A stretch of 57,745 nt of DNA, taken from positions 1-57,745 of the forward strand of contig JAPOVT010000053.1 in the NCBI GenBank assembly GCA_026708015.1. Direction: 5' to 3'. The stretch is from a bacterium (lineage in GTDB: Bacteria > Actinomycetota > Acidimicrobiia > Acidimicrobiales > Bin134). The translations under genes were made by a program, and so were the position numbers. Under the pieces are notes generated by a model. That model did not search any database. It was not told the origin of the DNA and was given only the letters and a program-made list of their open reading frames with translations. Shown here piece after piece: positions 8,355-16,068 of the stretch; the first letter of the stretch is position 1, and each line of letters starts with the position of its first letter.

Positions 8355-10672
8355 TGGCCAGCACAGCAGCCGCCGCCCGTTACGTCGGCCAGTCGGTAAA
8401 GCGGCTGGAGGACCCCCGCCTGGTCACCGGCCATGGTCGGTATGTAGACGACATCATGCTGCCCGGCATGCTCCACGTGGCCTTCGGGCGCAGCGACCTG
8501 GCCCGGGCCGCCATCACCCGTCTCGACACCTCGGCGGCTGAGGCCCTCGACGGCGTCCACGCCGTGTTCACGGGCGCCGACCTGAACTCCCACAACGACT
8601 CGCTGCGGGCGTCGCTGCACCCGCCCGAGTCGCCCGCCCCCCCGGCCAACATGCTGGCCGACGGCGATGTGCGCTTCGTGGGCGATCCCTATGTGATGGT
8701 GGTGGCCGAGAGCCGCTACATCGCAGAGGACGCCCTCGACCTGATCGACGTGGAGTTCGAGCAGCTCGATCCGGTGGTCAACTACGAGACCGCGGCCGAC
8801 TCCGACAACCACGTCCATCCCGAACTCGGCGGCAACCTGGCCCACGACCTGCCCGTGCCCAACCCGGCTCAGCAGGACGCCTTCGAGAACGCTGCCCACA
8901 TCATCACCGAGACCTGGCACCAGCACCGCCAGACCAACGTTCCCATGGAGACCCGGGGCATCGTGGCTTCCTGGCAGCCCCACGCCGGGGTTATGGAAGT
9001 GTGGGCCTCCACTCAGAGTCCCCATGAGATGCAACTTGTCGGGGCCCGGGTGCTGGGCATCGGCGAGCACAAGATGGTGGTGCACTTCGGCGACGTGGGC
9101 GGCGGCTTCGGCCAGAAGATGTTCCTGGGCCGAGAGGACATGGCGGTGCTGGTGGCAGCCAAGCTCCTGGCCGCCCCGCTGAAGTGGATTGAAGACCGCC
9201 GGGAGAACCTGCTGGCCTCCAACCACGCCCGCATCGAGCAGATGACCGTGGCCATGGCGGTGGACGAGAACGGCAATTTCTTGGCCGCCGACTTAGACCA
9301 ACTGGAAGACGACGGCGCCTATCCCTTGGGCGGCCCGGCCACTCCCGGCGCCATGGCCACCATGCTCTATCCCGGCCCGTACCGGATGGGACCGGTGAGC
9401 TGGCGGGCCCGCACGGTCTACACCAACACCTGCGGCCGGGGGGCCTACCGGGGCCCATGGCAGATGGAGAGCGTGGCCCGAGAGCAGATGATCGACCGGG
9501 TGGCCCGGGAGATCGGCATGGACCCCCTTGAGCTGCGCCGCCAAAACGTGCTGAAGCCCGAAGACCTGCCCTATCAGGTGTCCACCGGGCTCTTTTTCGA
9601 GACCACCATCTCGCCGGATCAGACCCTGGAGCAGGCTGCCGAGATGATCGGCTACGACGACTTCCGGGCCGAGCAGGCCAAGGCCCGCACCGAAGGCCTC
9701 TATCTGGGCCTGGGCATGGCCTTGTACATCGAGCCGACTTCGATGGGCATGGGTCCGCTGGGCACCGAGTCGGCCATGTTGCGGGTGGAGGTGGACGGCC
9801 ACGTCAACGTGTTCATGGGCACCGGCTCGCACGGCCAGAGCCTGGAGACCACCATCGCCCAGCTTGTGGCCGACGAGCTCGGGGTGCGCCCTGAAGACGT
9901 CACCTTGCACCAGGGCCACGGCTCCGGCTACGGGTTCGGCACCGGCGGCAGCCGCTCGGCGGTCATCGCCGGCAGCGCGGCCCGGGCCGCGGCCTCGGGC
10001 GTGCGAGACAAGGTGGTGGCCATCGCCGCCCACCTGATGGAGGCCTCGGCCGACGACCTAGAGGTGGCCGACGGGGTGATCTCGGTCAAGGGCACACCGG
10101 CGGCCTCGATGACGATGGCCCAGGTTGCGGCCACCGCCTACCAGAACTCCGACGCACTGCCGCCGGGGGTCGAGGCTGGCCTTGAGCACACTGCCCGCTA
10201 CAAGGCCCCGCCCTCCACCCACTCCAACGCCTGCCACATCTGCACCTGCGAGCTGGATCCCGACACCGGCAAGGTCACGCTTTTGCGCTATGTGGTGAGC
10301 GAGGACTGCGGGGTCCTGATCAACCCCATGGTGGTCGATGGCCAGATCGCCGGTGGGGTGGTGCAGGGTATCGGCGGCGTGCTCTATGAGCACTGCGTCT
10401 ACGACGAGAGCGGCAATCCGCTGGCGTCCACCTTTCTCGACTACCTGGTGCCCACTGCTGCCGAAGTGCCCGATCTGGAGACCGGCCATGTGGTGGTGCC
10501 CTCCGACACTCCCGGCGGGCACAAGGGCACCGGGGAGGGCGGTGCCATCGGGGCGCCCCCGGCGGTGTTCAACGCGGTGGCCGACGCACTGGCCCCATTC
10601 GGGGTCTATCCCAACCGCCAGCCGCTCGACCCCAATGCGGTGCTCGGCCTGATCGCCTCGGCATCCGATTAG
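8354..10672 (+). CDS. molybdopterin-binding large subunit of a CoxL/xanthine-dehydrogenase-family hydroxylase
   Basis: 772 residues, full family length. N-terminal ald_Xan_dh domain (VGQSVKRLEDPRLVTGHGRY), Mo-cofactor signatures GDVGGGFGQKM and GTGSHGQS, and the near-C-terminal GTGEGGAIGAP that supplies the catalytic Glu. The active-site loop reads AYRGPWQ rather than the AYRCSFR of true aerobic CO dehydrogenase (form I), so CO oxidation is unlikely; it also differs from the AYRGAGR of form II. It is best called an uncharacterised Mo-hydroxylase acting on an aromatic, N-heterocyclic or aldehyde substrate. No cofactor maturation genes (CoxD/E/F/G) accompany it here. Confidence 0.9.
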   Translation: MASTAAAARYVGQSVKRLEDPRLVTGHGRYVDDIMLPGMLHVAFGRSDLARAAITRLDTSAAEALDGVHAVFTGADLNSHNDSLRASLHPPESPAPPANMLADGDVRFVGDPYVMVVAESRYIAEDALDLIDVEFEQLDPVVNYETAADSDNHVHPELGGNLAHDLPVPNPAQQDAFENAAHIITETWHQHRQTNVPMETRGIVASWQPHAGVMEVWASTQSPHEMQLVGARVLGIGEHKMVVHFGDVGGGFGQKMFLGREDMAVLVAAKLLAAPLKWIEDRRENLLASNHARIEQMTVAMAVDENGNFLAADLDQLEDDGAYPLGGPATPGAMATMLYPGPYRMGPVSWRARTVYTNTCGRGAYRGPWQMESVAREQMIDRVAREIGMDPLELRRQNVLKPEDLPYQVSTGLFFETTISPDQTLEQAAEMIGYDDFRAEQAKARTEGLYLGLGMALYIEPTSMGMGPLGTESAMLRVEVDGHVNVFMGTGSHGQSLETTIAQLVADELGVRPEDVTLHQGHGSGYGFGTGGSRSAVIAGSAARAAASGVRDKVVAIAAHLMEASADDLEVADGVISVKGTPAASMTMAQVAATAYQNSDALPPGVEAGLEHTARYKAPPSTHSNACHICTCELDPDTGKVTLLRYVVSEDCGVLINPMVVDGQIAGGVVQGIGGVLYEHCVYDESGNPLASTFLDYLVPTAAEVPDLETGHVVVPSDTPGGHKGTGEGGAIGAPPAVFNAVADALAPFGVYPNRQPLDPNAVLGLIASASD

Positions 10673-10730
10673 CTCCCCACCCCCAGTCTCGGGATCCGGC
10701 GCAGCTGGCGCGGCGCCGGCCAGAGCCGGA

Positions 10731-11573
10731 ATGGGCGCGGGCATGTGGGCCGCGGCGGTCGGCATCTTCTTGTTCAGCTGGGGACCGGTATTCGTCCGCG
10801 ACAACGAGTTCGGTGCGCTCCCGTTCGCCTTCTGGCGGCTGCTCGGAGCAGCGGCGTGGGCAGTGGCCGCGCTGTACCTGCGGGGTGGCCGGCTGGACCG
10901 CCGGGTGCTGCGCCACTCTCTGGCCGGCGGGATGGTGTTCACCGTCAACGCCATCACGTTCTTCTCCGCCATCAAGACCACTTCGGTGGCCAATGCCATG
11001 GTCATCGGCGCCACCGCCCCGATCTTCCTGCTGTGGGCGGCCGGTCGAGTCTTCAAGGAGCGGATCAGCTACCGGGTGATCGTGGCCACGCCGGTGGCCA
11101 TCGCCGGGATGGCGATGATGCTGCTGGGTCGCTCGGGGGGCTCCGGTGATGGGTCGCTGTCGGGCGACGTGCTGGCGGTGGTGGCCGTGCTGGCCTTTGC
11201 CGGATACCTGATCGCCTCCCGCATTGCCCGCAACCACCTGAGCGCCCTGGAGTACCAGGCCGGATGGTCCACCATCTCCGCCGTCTTGATGCTGCCCATA
11301 TCGCTGCTGTCGTTCGACCCCCTGTTTATCGGCGATGCTTGGAGCTGGGGAGTTGCCGGAACCATGGCGGTGACGGCTGGGATGGCCCATTTGTTGGTCA
11401 ACTACAGCCACCGGTATGTGTCGTTGCGGGCCATATCGCTTCTGAACATGACCGCCCCGGGCCTCGCCATCATGTGGGCCTGGTTCTTGTTTGACGAGCA
11501 GATCGGCGGATTGCAGTGGCTGGGAGTTCCCCTCGTGGTGATTTCGGTGCTGGCCGTCATATTGGATGAGTGA
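10731..11573 (+). CDS. EamA/DMT-family membrane transporter
   Basis: 280 residues with ten predicted hydrophobic segments arranged as two EamA repeats. The FSWGPVFVRD start and the FRLLGAAAW region after the first helix are characteristic of drug/metabolite exporters. Substrate unknown. It lies 58 bases after the large-subunit gene on the same strand and may be cotranscribed with the hydroxylase operon. Confidence 0.8.
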   Translation: MGAGMWAAAVGIFLFSWGPVFVRDNEFGALPFAFWRLLGAAAWAVAALYLRGGRLDRRVLRHSLAGGMVFTVNAITFFSAIKTTSVANAMVIGATAPIFLLWAAGRVFKERISYRVIVATPVAIAGMAMMLLGRSGGSGDGSLSGDVLAVVAVLAFAGYLIASRIARNHLSALEYQAGWSTISAVLMLPISLLSFDPLFIGDAWSWGVAGTMAVTAGMAHLLVNYSHRYVSLRAISLLNMTAPGLAIMWAWFLFDEQIGGLQWLGVPLVVISVLAVILDE

Positions 11574-11616
11574 GAAGGGCGAATTTCGACCTTGTCCAGT
11601 GAATTGGATGAGTGAG
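11561..11616 (+). repeat. 14-bp direct repeat echoing the gene end
   Basis: ATTGGATGAGTGAG occurs at 11561-11574, covering the last codons and stop of the DMT gene, and again at 11603-11616 in the spacer, 42 bases later. No reading frame uses the second copy. It looks like a small duplication scar. Confidence 0.6.
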
Positions 11617-11649
11617 CCAGCCTGCTAACAGGGTAAAATCTCAGGTTGA

Positions 11650-11722
11650 TCCGGGGTAGCTCAACCGGCAGAGCAAGCGGCTGTTAACCGCTAGGTTGTG
11701 AGTTCGAGTCTCACCCCCGGAG
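11650..11722 (+). tRNA. tRNA-Asn (GTT)
   Basis: Acceptor TCCGGGG pairs with CCCCGGA, D-arm TAGCTCAACCGGCAGAGCA, anticodon stem AGCGG/CCGCT with loop CTGTTAA giving anticodon GTT at 11683-11685, and T-loop GTTCGAGTC. The CCA end is encoded (11723-11725). Confidence 0.95.
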
Positions 11723-11768
11723 CCAAACCGGCATCAAACCAACGGGCTCGTCGTTCTAGGCTGTCAGC

Positions 11769-11841
11769 GGGCCCGTAGCTCAGTGGTCAGAGCAGGCGAC
11801 TCATAATCGCTCGGTCGCGGGTTCGATCCCCGCCGGGCCCA
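11769..11841 (+). tRNA. tRNA with CAT anticodon (elongator Met, possibly Ile2)
   Basis: Acceptor GGGCCCG pairs with CGGGCCC, D-arm TAGCTCAGTGGTCAGAGCA, loop CTCATAA with anticodon CAT, T-arm GCGGGTTCGATCCCCGC. Pairing of base 1 with base 72 excludes the initiator type. Elongator Met and lysidine-modified Ile2 both carry CAT; the anticodon stem resembles Met, the acceptor resembles Ile2. CCA is not encoded. Confidence 0.88.
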
Positions 11842-11889
11842 CTTAGACCAGAACCTGTTCAGACGCCTGTGCCGCGACCCGCTCAGGTT

Positions 11890-12681
11890 CTAGAGGGTGC
11901 CCGCTTCGGTCGGGTCAGCGCCCTCCTCGGTGGCTGGCTCCTGCCAGCGGCGGGTGAGCCAGCCCAGGCGGTGGGCGACGTACAGGCCGATCATGGCCAG
12001 GGCAATTCCCACGAAGCCGTCGATCACCCAGTGGTTGCCGGTGAGCACCACGGCGACCGACATCAGCAGGGGGGAGGCCACCGCGAAGATGCGAACCGGG
12101 ATCGACTTCACAGTGCGGAACAGGATCACGCAGGCCAGCACGTTCCATCCCACGTGGAAGCTGGGCAGCGCGGCGTACTTGTTCACCACTGACGGGGGCT
12201 GGAGGTACTTGTAGGAGGTGGACAGCTCGGTGACCGTGTCGGTGAAGCCGTCGAAGAACCGGGGAGGGGCCACCGGGAAGAAGGCGAAGAACACCAGGCC
12301 CAGAGCGCCGGAGACGATCATGGCGTTGCGCATCAGCGTGTAGCGGCTCCGGTTGTAGTGGTACAGCAGCAGCAAAGCGCCGATGATCACCGGCCAGTGC
12401 AGCCAGATGTACACCCAGTTGAAGAAGGTGACCAGCCAGTGGTAGTCGAGCACGGCGGACTGAGACCAAGCTTCCAAGTCCAACCCCAGAGTGGACTCGA
12501 ATGTCAGCAGGTCGTAGGCGTTCTTGAATGCGGCAACCTCAGCCCCTTTGGTGGCCATTCGCACACCGAAGTAGATGAGCGCGGCCACCGTCACTATCAG
12601 CACTTGTCCGGGGAAATTGCGCCAGCTGCGCGCGTTGCCGTCGATTTCCGGCGCAACGATGAGCTTGAGCTGACGAACCAT
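11890..12681 (-). CDS. PAP2-superfamily membrane phosphatase (PAP2_3/Aur1-like)
   Basis: 263 residues, six hydrophobic segments. The active-site motifs are LPSFHVGW (about 183-190) and GNHWVIDGFVG near the C-terminus, with APPRF in front of the first, matching the inositol-phosphotransferase/PAP2_3 group found in actinobacteria. It probably dephosphorylates or transfers a lipid phosphate head group at the membrane. It is transcribed toward the tRNA genes. Confidence 0.82.
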   Translation of the reverse strand: MVRQLKLIVAPEIDGNARSWRNFPGQVLIVTVAALIYFGVRMATKGAEVAAFKNAYDLLTFESTLGLDLEAWSQSAVLDYHWLVTFFNWVYIWLHWPVIIGALLLLYHYNRSRYTLMRNAMIVSGALGLVFFAFFPVAPPRFFDGFTDTVTELSTSYKYLQPPSVVNKYAALPSFHVGWNVLACVILFRTVKSIPVRIFAVASPLLMSVAVVLTGNHWVIDGFVGIALAMIGLYVAHRLGWLTRRWQEPATEEGADPTEAGTL

Positions 12682-12779
12682 GGGTAATCAATGCTACCGA
12701 TTCGTTACCGAAAATTTCCACTGGTTCAATATGCGGCCCTGATCGGCCCTAGTGGTGTTTTGAATGCATCCAGATGTGC

Positions 12780-13352
12780 TCAGATATCGCCCAGCCAGGC
12801 CGGTGCCCGGTCCAACAGGAATTCGCTGATCTCAGCCACCTTGGGTATCACGCCGCCGAGGCATTCGTTGCCGGTGAACATGCCGCTGATCGACACCTCC
12901 ACCCGAGCCGAGATGGTGATGCTCCTCTCCGGAGCGTCGGTGACCGCGGCGTAGGCGTCAATAGCCGAAACGTCCAGGGGCAGCTCCATGCCGCCGATCC
13001 CGGCCAGTTCGGTGGCCAACAGCAGCAGATCGGGTCCATCGGATAGCGGCGGAAGGCTCCAAGACACCACCAGGGGCAGTTTGAAGTCGTCTGAGGGATC
13101 CACCCCTTCGGGCAGCTCCATCAGATGGTCCTCGAAGCTCAGCATCACTCTGGGATCCACCTCTAGGGTGATGTGCACATCCAGTGGGCCGCCACAGGCA
13201 ACTGCGGGGTGCAGGTCCACTTCCCACGCCTGGCGCATGGAGTAGGTCTCCACGAAATGGCGATCATCGTGGACATGGAAGCCGTGGTCAGCGGCATGGT
13301 CCTTGAGATCGGCGACGAAGGTTGCGATATCGACGACAGCCAAGAACCTCAC
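12780..13352 (-). CDS. hypothetical protein, about 190 residues
   Basis: GTG start, no signal peptide or membrane segment. The sequence is acidic, with a His-rich stretch near the N-terminus (DHAADHGFHVHDD) and alternating short hydrophobic strands, suggesting a compact alpha/beta fold. I do not recognise the family. It is divergent from the inositol-phosphatase gene with only 52 bases between starts, so the two may share a promoter region. Codon use matches neighbours, supporting a real gene. Confidence 0.6.
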   Translation of the reverse strand: MRFLAVVDIATFVADLKDHAADHGFHVHDDRHFVETYSMRQAWEVDLHPAVACGGPLDVHITLEVDPRVMLSFEDHLMELPEGVDPSDDFKLPLVVSWSLPPLSDGPDLLLLATELAGIGGMELPLDVSAIDAYAAVTDAPERSITISARVEVSISGMFTGNECLGGVIPKVAEISEFLLDRAPAWLGDI

Positions 13353-13404
13353 ACTGCCACGAAATCAACCGTCCTGGCTACCCGTTAGCGGTTAGCTTCA
13401 TCTG

Positions 13405-14235
13405 GTGGACAGCGACCGGATACTGGCGGTTTTCGACCAGGCTGCGACCCGAGTAGCCGAGGTGGTCGACCGCATCGACGGGTGGCATCTGACTGGTGAC
13501 CGGGAAGGCCAGTACAGCTTCGACGTGGCCGCCGATGAAGCAGCCCGAGAGGTGTTGGCCGAGGCTGGCTTCGGGGTCTACAGCGAGGAATCGGGATCCC
13601 ACGACCCCAACCGGGAGATCCAGGTGGTGCTCGATCCGGTGGATGGCTCGACCAACGCGGCTCGAGGCCTGCCGTGGTACTCCACCAGCTTTTGCGCGTT
13701 GGACTCCGATGGGATGGCAGCCGCGCTCGTGCTCAATCTGGTGAACAAAAAGGCCTACCGCGCCGTCCGAGGCCGAGGAGCCACTGTGGACGGATGTCCG
13801 CTGGTCCCGCCGACCGAAAGTGACTCCCGTCGAGGGTCAGGGCCATCGGGAGAGCAATCTCTGGCCGCGGCGACGGTGGGCCTGACCTACATTCCCCCCC
13901 GGCATTTGGGCTGGAGGCAATACCGGGTGCTGGGGTCGATTGCCCTGGACATGTGCGCGGTGGCCGAGGGGGTCCTCGACGCCTACATCGACTGCACCAA
14001 TGAGGGCCATTCCACCTGGGATTACCTGGGCGCGGCGTTGGTGTGCGCCGAAGCCGGGGTGGCCATGGGCGAGGCTTGGGAACGGCCCCTCCTGCCCGAC
14101 GATCTGGCCGATCGGCGCTACCCGGTAGTGGCCGCCACCTCGCCCCTGCTGGCCGAGGCTCTAGCCCAGCGCCGCACCTTCGGTGCCGACGATCCGTCCG
14201 CTATCGGTGCGGGAGGGGCCGCAGGGCACCGCTAA
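13405..14235 (+). CDS. inositol monophosphatase family protein
   Basis: 276 residues, GTG start. Mg-binding motifs YSEESG, LDPVDGSTN (positions about 73-81) and a C-terminal STWDYLGAALVCAEAG correspond to the three metal sites of the IMPase/FBPase/CysQ superfamily. Substrate could be inositol phosphate, histidinol phosphate or PAP; the sequence alone does not choose between them. The last 20 residues are low-complexity. Confidence 0.85.
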   Translation: MDSDRILAVFDQAATRVAEVVDRIDGWHLTGDREGQYSFDVAADEAAREVLAEAGFGVYSEESGSHDPNREIQVVLDPVDGSTNAARGLPWYSTSFCALDSDGMAAALVLNLVNKKAYRAVRGRGATVDGCPLVPPTESDSRRGSGPSGEQSLAAATVGLTYIPPRHLGWRQYRVLGSIALDMCAVAEGVLDAYIDCTNEGHSTWDYLGAALVCAEAGVAMGEAWERPLLPDDLADRRYPVVAATSPLLAEALAQRRTFGADDPSAIGAGGAAGHR

Positions 14236-14250
14236 TCTGACCATCGCACC

Positions 14251-14324
14251 GGGCGCGTAGCTCAGATGGCAAGAGCGCTTCCCTTACAAGGAAGAGGCCG
14301 GGGGTTCAAGTCCCTCCGCGCCCA
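14251..14324 (+). tRNA. tRNA-Val (TAC)
   Basis: Acceptor GGGCGCG pairs with CGCGCCC, D-arm TAGCTCAGATGGCAAGAGCG, anticodon stem CTTCC/GGAAG with loop CTTACAA, anticodon TAC at 14285-14287, T-loop GGTTCAAGTCC. CCA is not encoded. Confidence 0.95.
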
Positions 14325-14448
14325 CCCAAGCCTACGTGTGCGGATTCTCACTTGTGGATGGCGAGCAAGTGGCGCGATGGGTAAGACTGGCACCCGTTAT
14401 ACCGTCGGCCGCCAAATCAGAGCGCGACGGTCCTTTGAAGGGGGAAAC

Positions 14449-16026
14449 GTGAAGCACTTCCGCTGGCTCATCTTTCTGTTGGCTGTTTTCGCTCTTGTCG
14501 CCGCGGCGTGCGGTGGCAACGACGACGATGATTCGGGCGCTGCCGCCCCGGTCGAAGCCCCTGATGATGAGATGGATGAGTCCATGGACGATGACATGGA
14601 CGATGAGATGGATGAGTCCATGGACGATGACATGGACGATGAGATGGATGAGTCCATGGACGAAGACATGGACGATGAGATGGATGAGTCCATGGACGAT
14701 GACATGGACGACGACATGGATGACGATGAGGCCGAGCCGGTAGCCACTGAGGAGCCGGAAGTTGATCCCTGTGCCAACGTGGCCCTCGAGGCTACCGATA
14801 TCGGACTCACATCCGACACCATCACCGTGCTGGTCATGGCCGATGTCGGCTCCCCGCTGGCACCCGGCTTGTTCCAGGGCTCCATCGACGGGGTCAAGGC
14901 TTGGGCCGACCATGTGAACTCTGAGGGGGGCTTGGCCTGCCGCCAGGTCGAGGTCATAGAGCATGACTCGGCCATCAATCCCACCGAGACCACCAACGGA
15001 TTCCTAGTGGCTTGCGAAGAGGCTTTCGCTTTGGTGGGCACCACGGCGTTGTTTGCCCTCGACACCACCGATCTCCAGTCCTGCCCCGATGCGGCGGGCA
15101 ACGACATCGGGGTGCCCGATTTCGCCTACATCACCACTGAGCCGCCTCACCAGTGTTCGGTAGTGACCTTTGCCACCAGCAGGCCCAACAGCGAGTGCCC
15201 CTACGCTGGCACGGGTCCCCGAGCCGTGCAGAGCCAGGTGGGCCACGTCCAGTGGCTGCTGGAAAATGTGGAGTCCAACCTAAACGGGGTTTACTTGGTG
15301 CCATCCGACCTGCCTTCCACCATCGCCTCGACCATGCCCCAACTCAGATCCTTCCAGGAGCTGGGCATCGTGATTGATGGCGAGCCCGGAGTGAGCGGCT
15401 TCACCACCCAGTCGGAGTACGGCGCCTACATCCAGGTCATGCGGGATGCCAACTCCAACTTCGCCTACACCGGATCTGACGACCAGTCCATGATCAAGTG
15501 GCGCAGTGAGGCCGAGGCACAAGGCCTGGATGTGGATTCCATTACCTGGATGTGCCAGTTGGCCTGCTACACCCCCAGCTTCCTTGAGGCTGGCGATGTT
15601 ATTGAGAACACCTACATCTGGCTCTGGTTCTTGCCCTTTGACGAGGTCGAGCACAACCAAGAGCTGGCCGACTTCATGGTGGCTATCGACAACCCCTTCC
15701 CGCCAGCATGGGCCGCGGGCTCGTGGGCCGACGGCGTGCTGTTCGAGCAGGTGGTCAACAACATCGTGGCCGAGGGCGGCCCCAACGCCGTCACTCGCCA
15801 GGCGGTGTTGGACGGTGCCCGCAGCCTGACATCCTTCGACGTGAACGGCTGGTGGAGCCCGGCGGACTACTCCACCACCGAGAACATCATGCCTTGCTTC
15901 ATGCTGATGCAGGTGCAGAACAACGAATTCGTCCGGGTACATCCCGCAGCGCCAGGCGAGCTGGACTGCGACGCGGACAATGTGATCGGCCTGACCAAGG
16001 ATTGGGGAGCGGAGTTCGGCGGCTGA
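14449..16026 (+). CDS. branched-chain-type ABC transporter substrate-binding lipoprotein
   Basis: 525 residues from the GTG at 14449, which follows GAAGGGGGAAAC and opens a lipoprotein signal (KHFRWLIFLLAVFALVAAACGG, lipobox LVAAAC). An upstream in-frame start would run through the tRNA and is rejected. After the lipid-attached Cys comes a spacer of four 12-residue MDESMDDDMDDE-like repeats (14572-14715), then a periplasmic-binding-protein type 1 domain of the LivK/ANL class. It captures the substrate and delivers it to the permease encoded immediately downstream. The ligand is unknown: the family also binds amides, urea, aromatics and other carboxylates. Confidence 0.87.
   Translation: MKHFRWLIFLLAVFALVAAACGGNDDDDSGAAAPVEAPDDEMDESMDDDMDDEMDESMDDDMDDEMDESMDEDMDDEMDESMDDDMDDDMDDDEAEPVATEEPEVDPCANVALEATDIGLTSDTITVLVMADVGSPLAPGLFQGSIDGVKAWADHVNSEGGLACRQVEVIEHDSAINPTETTNGFLVACEEAFALVGTTALFALDTTDLQSCPDAAGNDIGVPDFAYITTEPPHQCSVVTFATSRPNSECPYAGTGPRAVQSQVGHVQWLLENVESNLNGVYLVPSDLPSTIASTMPQLRSFQELGIVIDGEPGVSGFTTQSEYGAYIQVMRDANSNFAYTGSDDQSMIKWRSEAEAQGLDVDSITWMCQLACYTPSFLEAGDVIENTYIWLWFLPFDEVEHNQELADFMVAIDNPFPPAWAAGSWADGVLFEQVVNNIVAEGGPNAVTRQAVLDGARSLTSFDVNGWWSPADYSTTENIMPCFMLMQVQNNEFVRVHPAAPGELDCDADNVIGLTKDWGAEFGG
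14572..14715 (+). repeat. four 36-bp in-frame repeats coding an acidic Met/Asp spacer
   Basis: Units start at 14572, 14608, 14644 and 14680 and encode MDESMDDDMDDE with only Asp/Glu changes. They lie between the lipid anchor and the ligand-binding domain of the substrate-binding protein, so copy number can vary without harming the fold. Confidence 0.9.
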
Positions 16027-16068
16027 CCTGACGCAAAGCGAGCTCTGGCCGGCTCAGGCTGAACTCCC

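Noticed and set aside
8354..10672. Annotation as aerobic CO dehydrogenase large subunit
   Set aside because: The AYRCSFR active-site signature is absent (AYRGPWQ instead).
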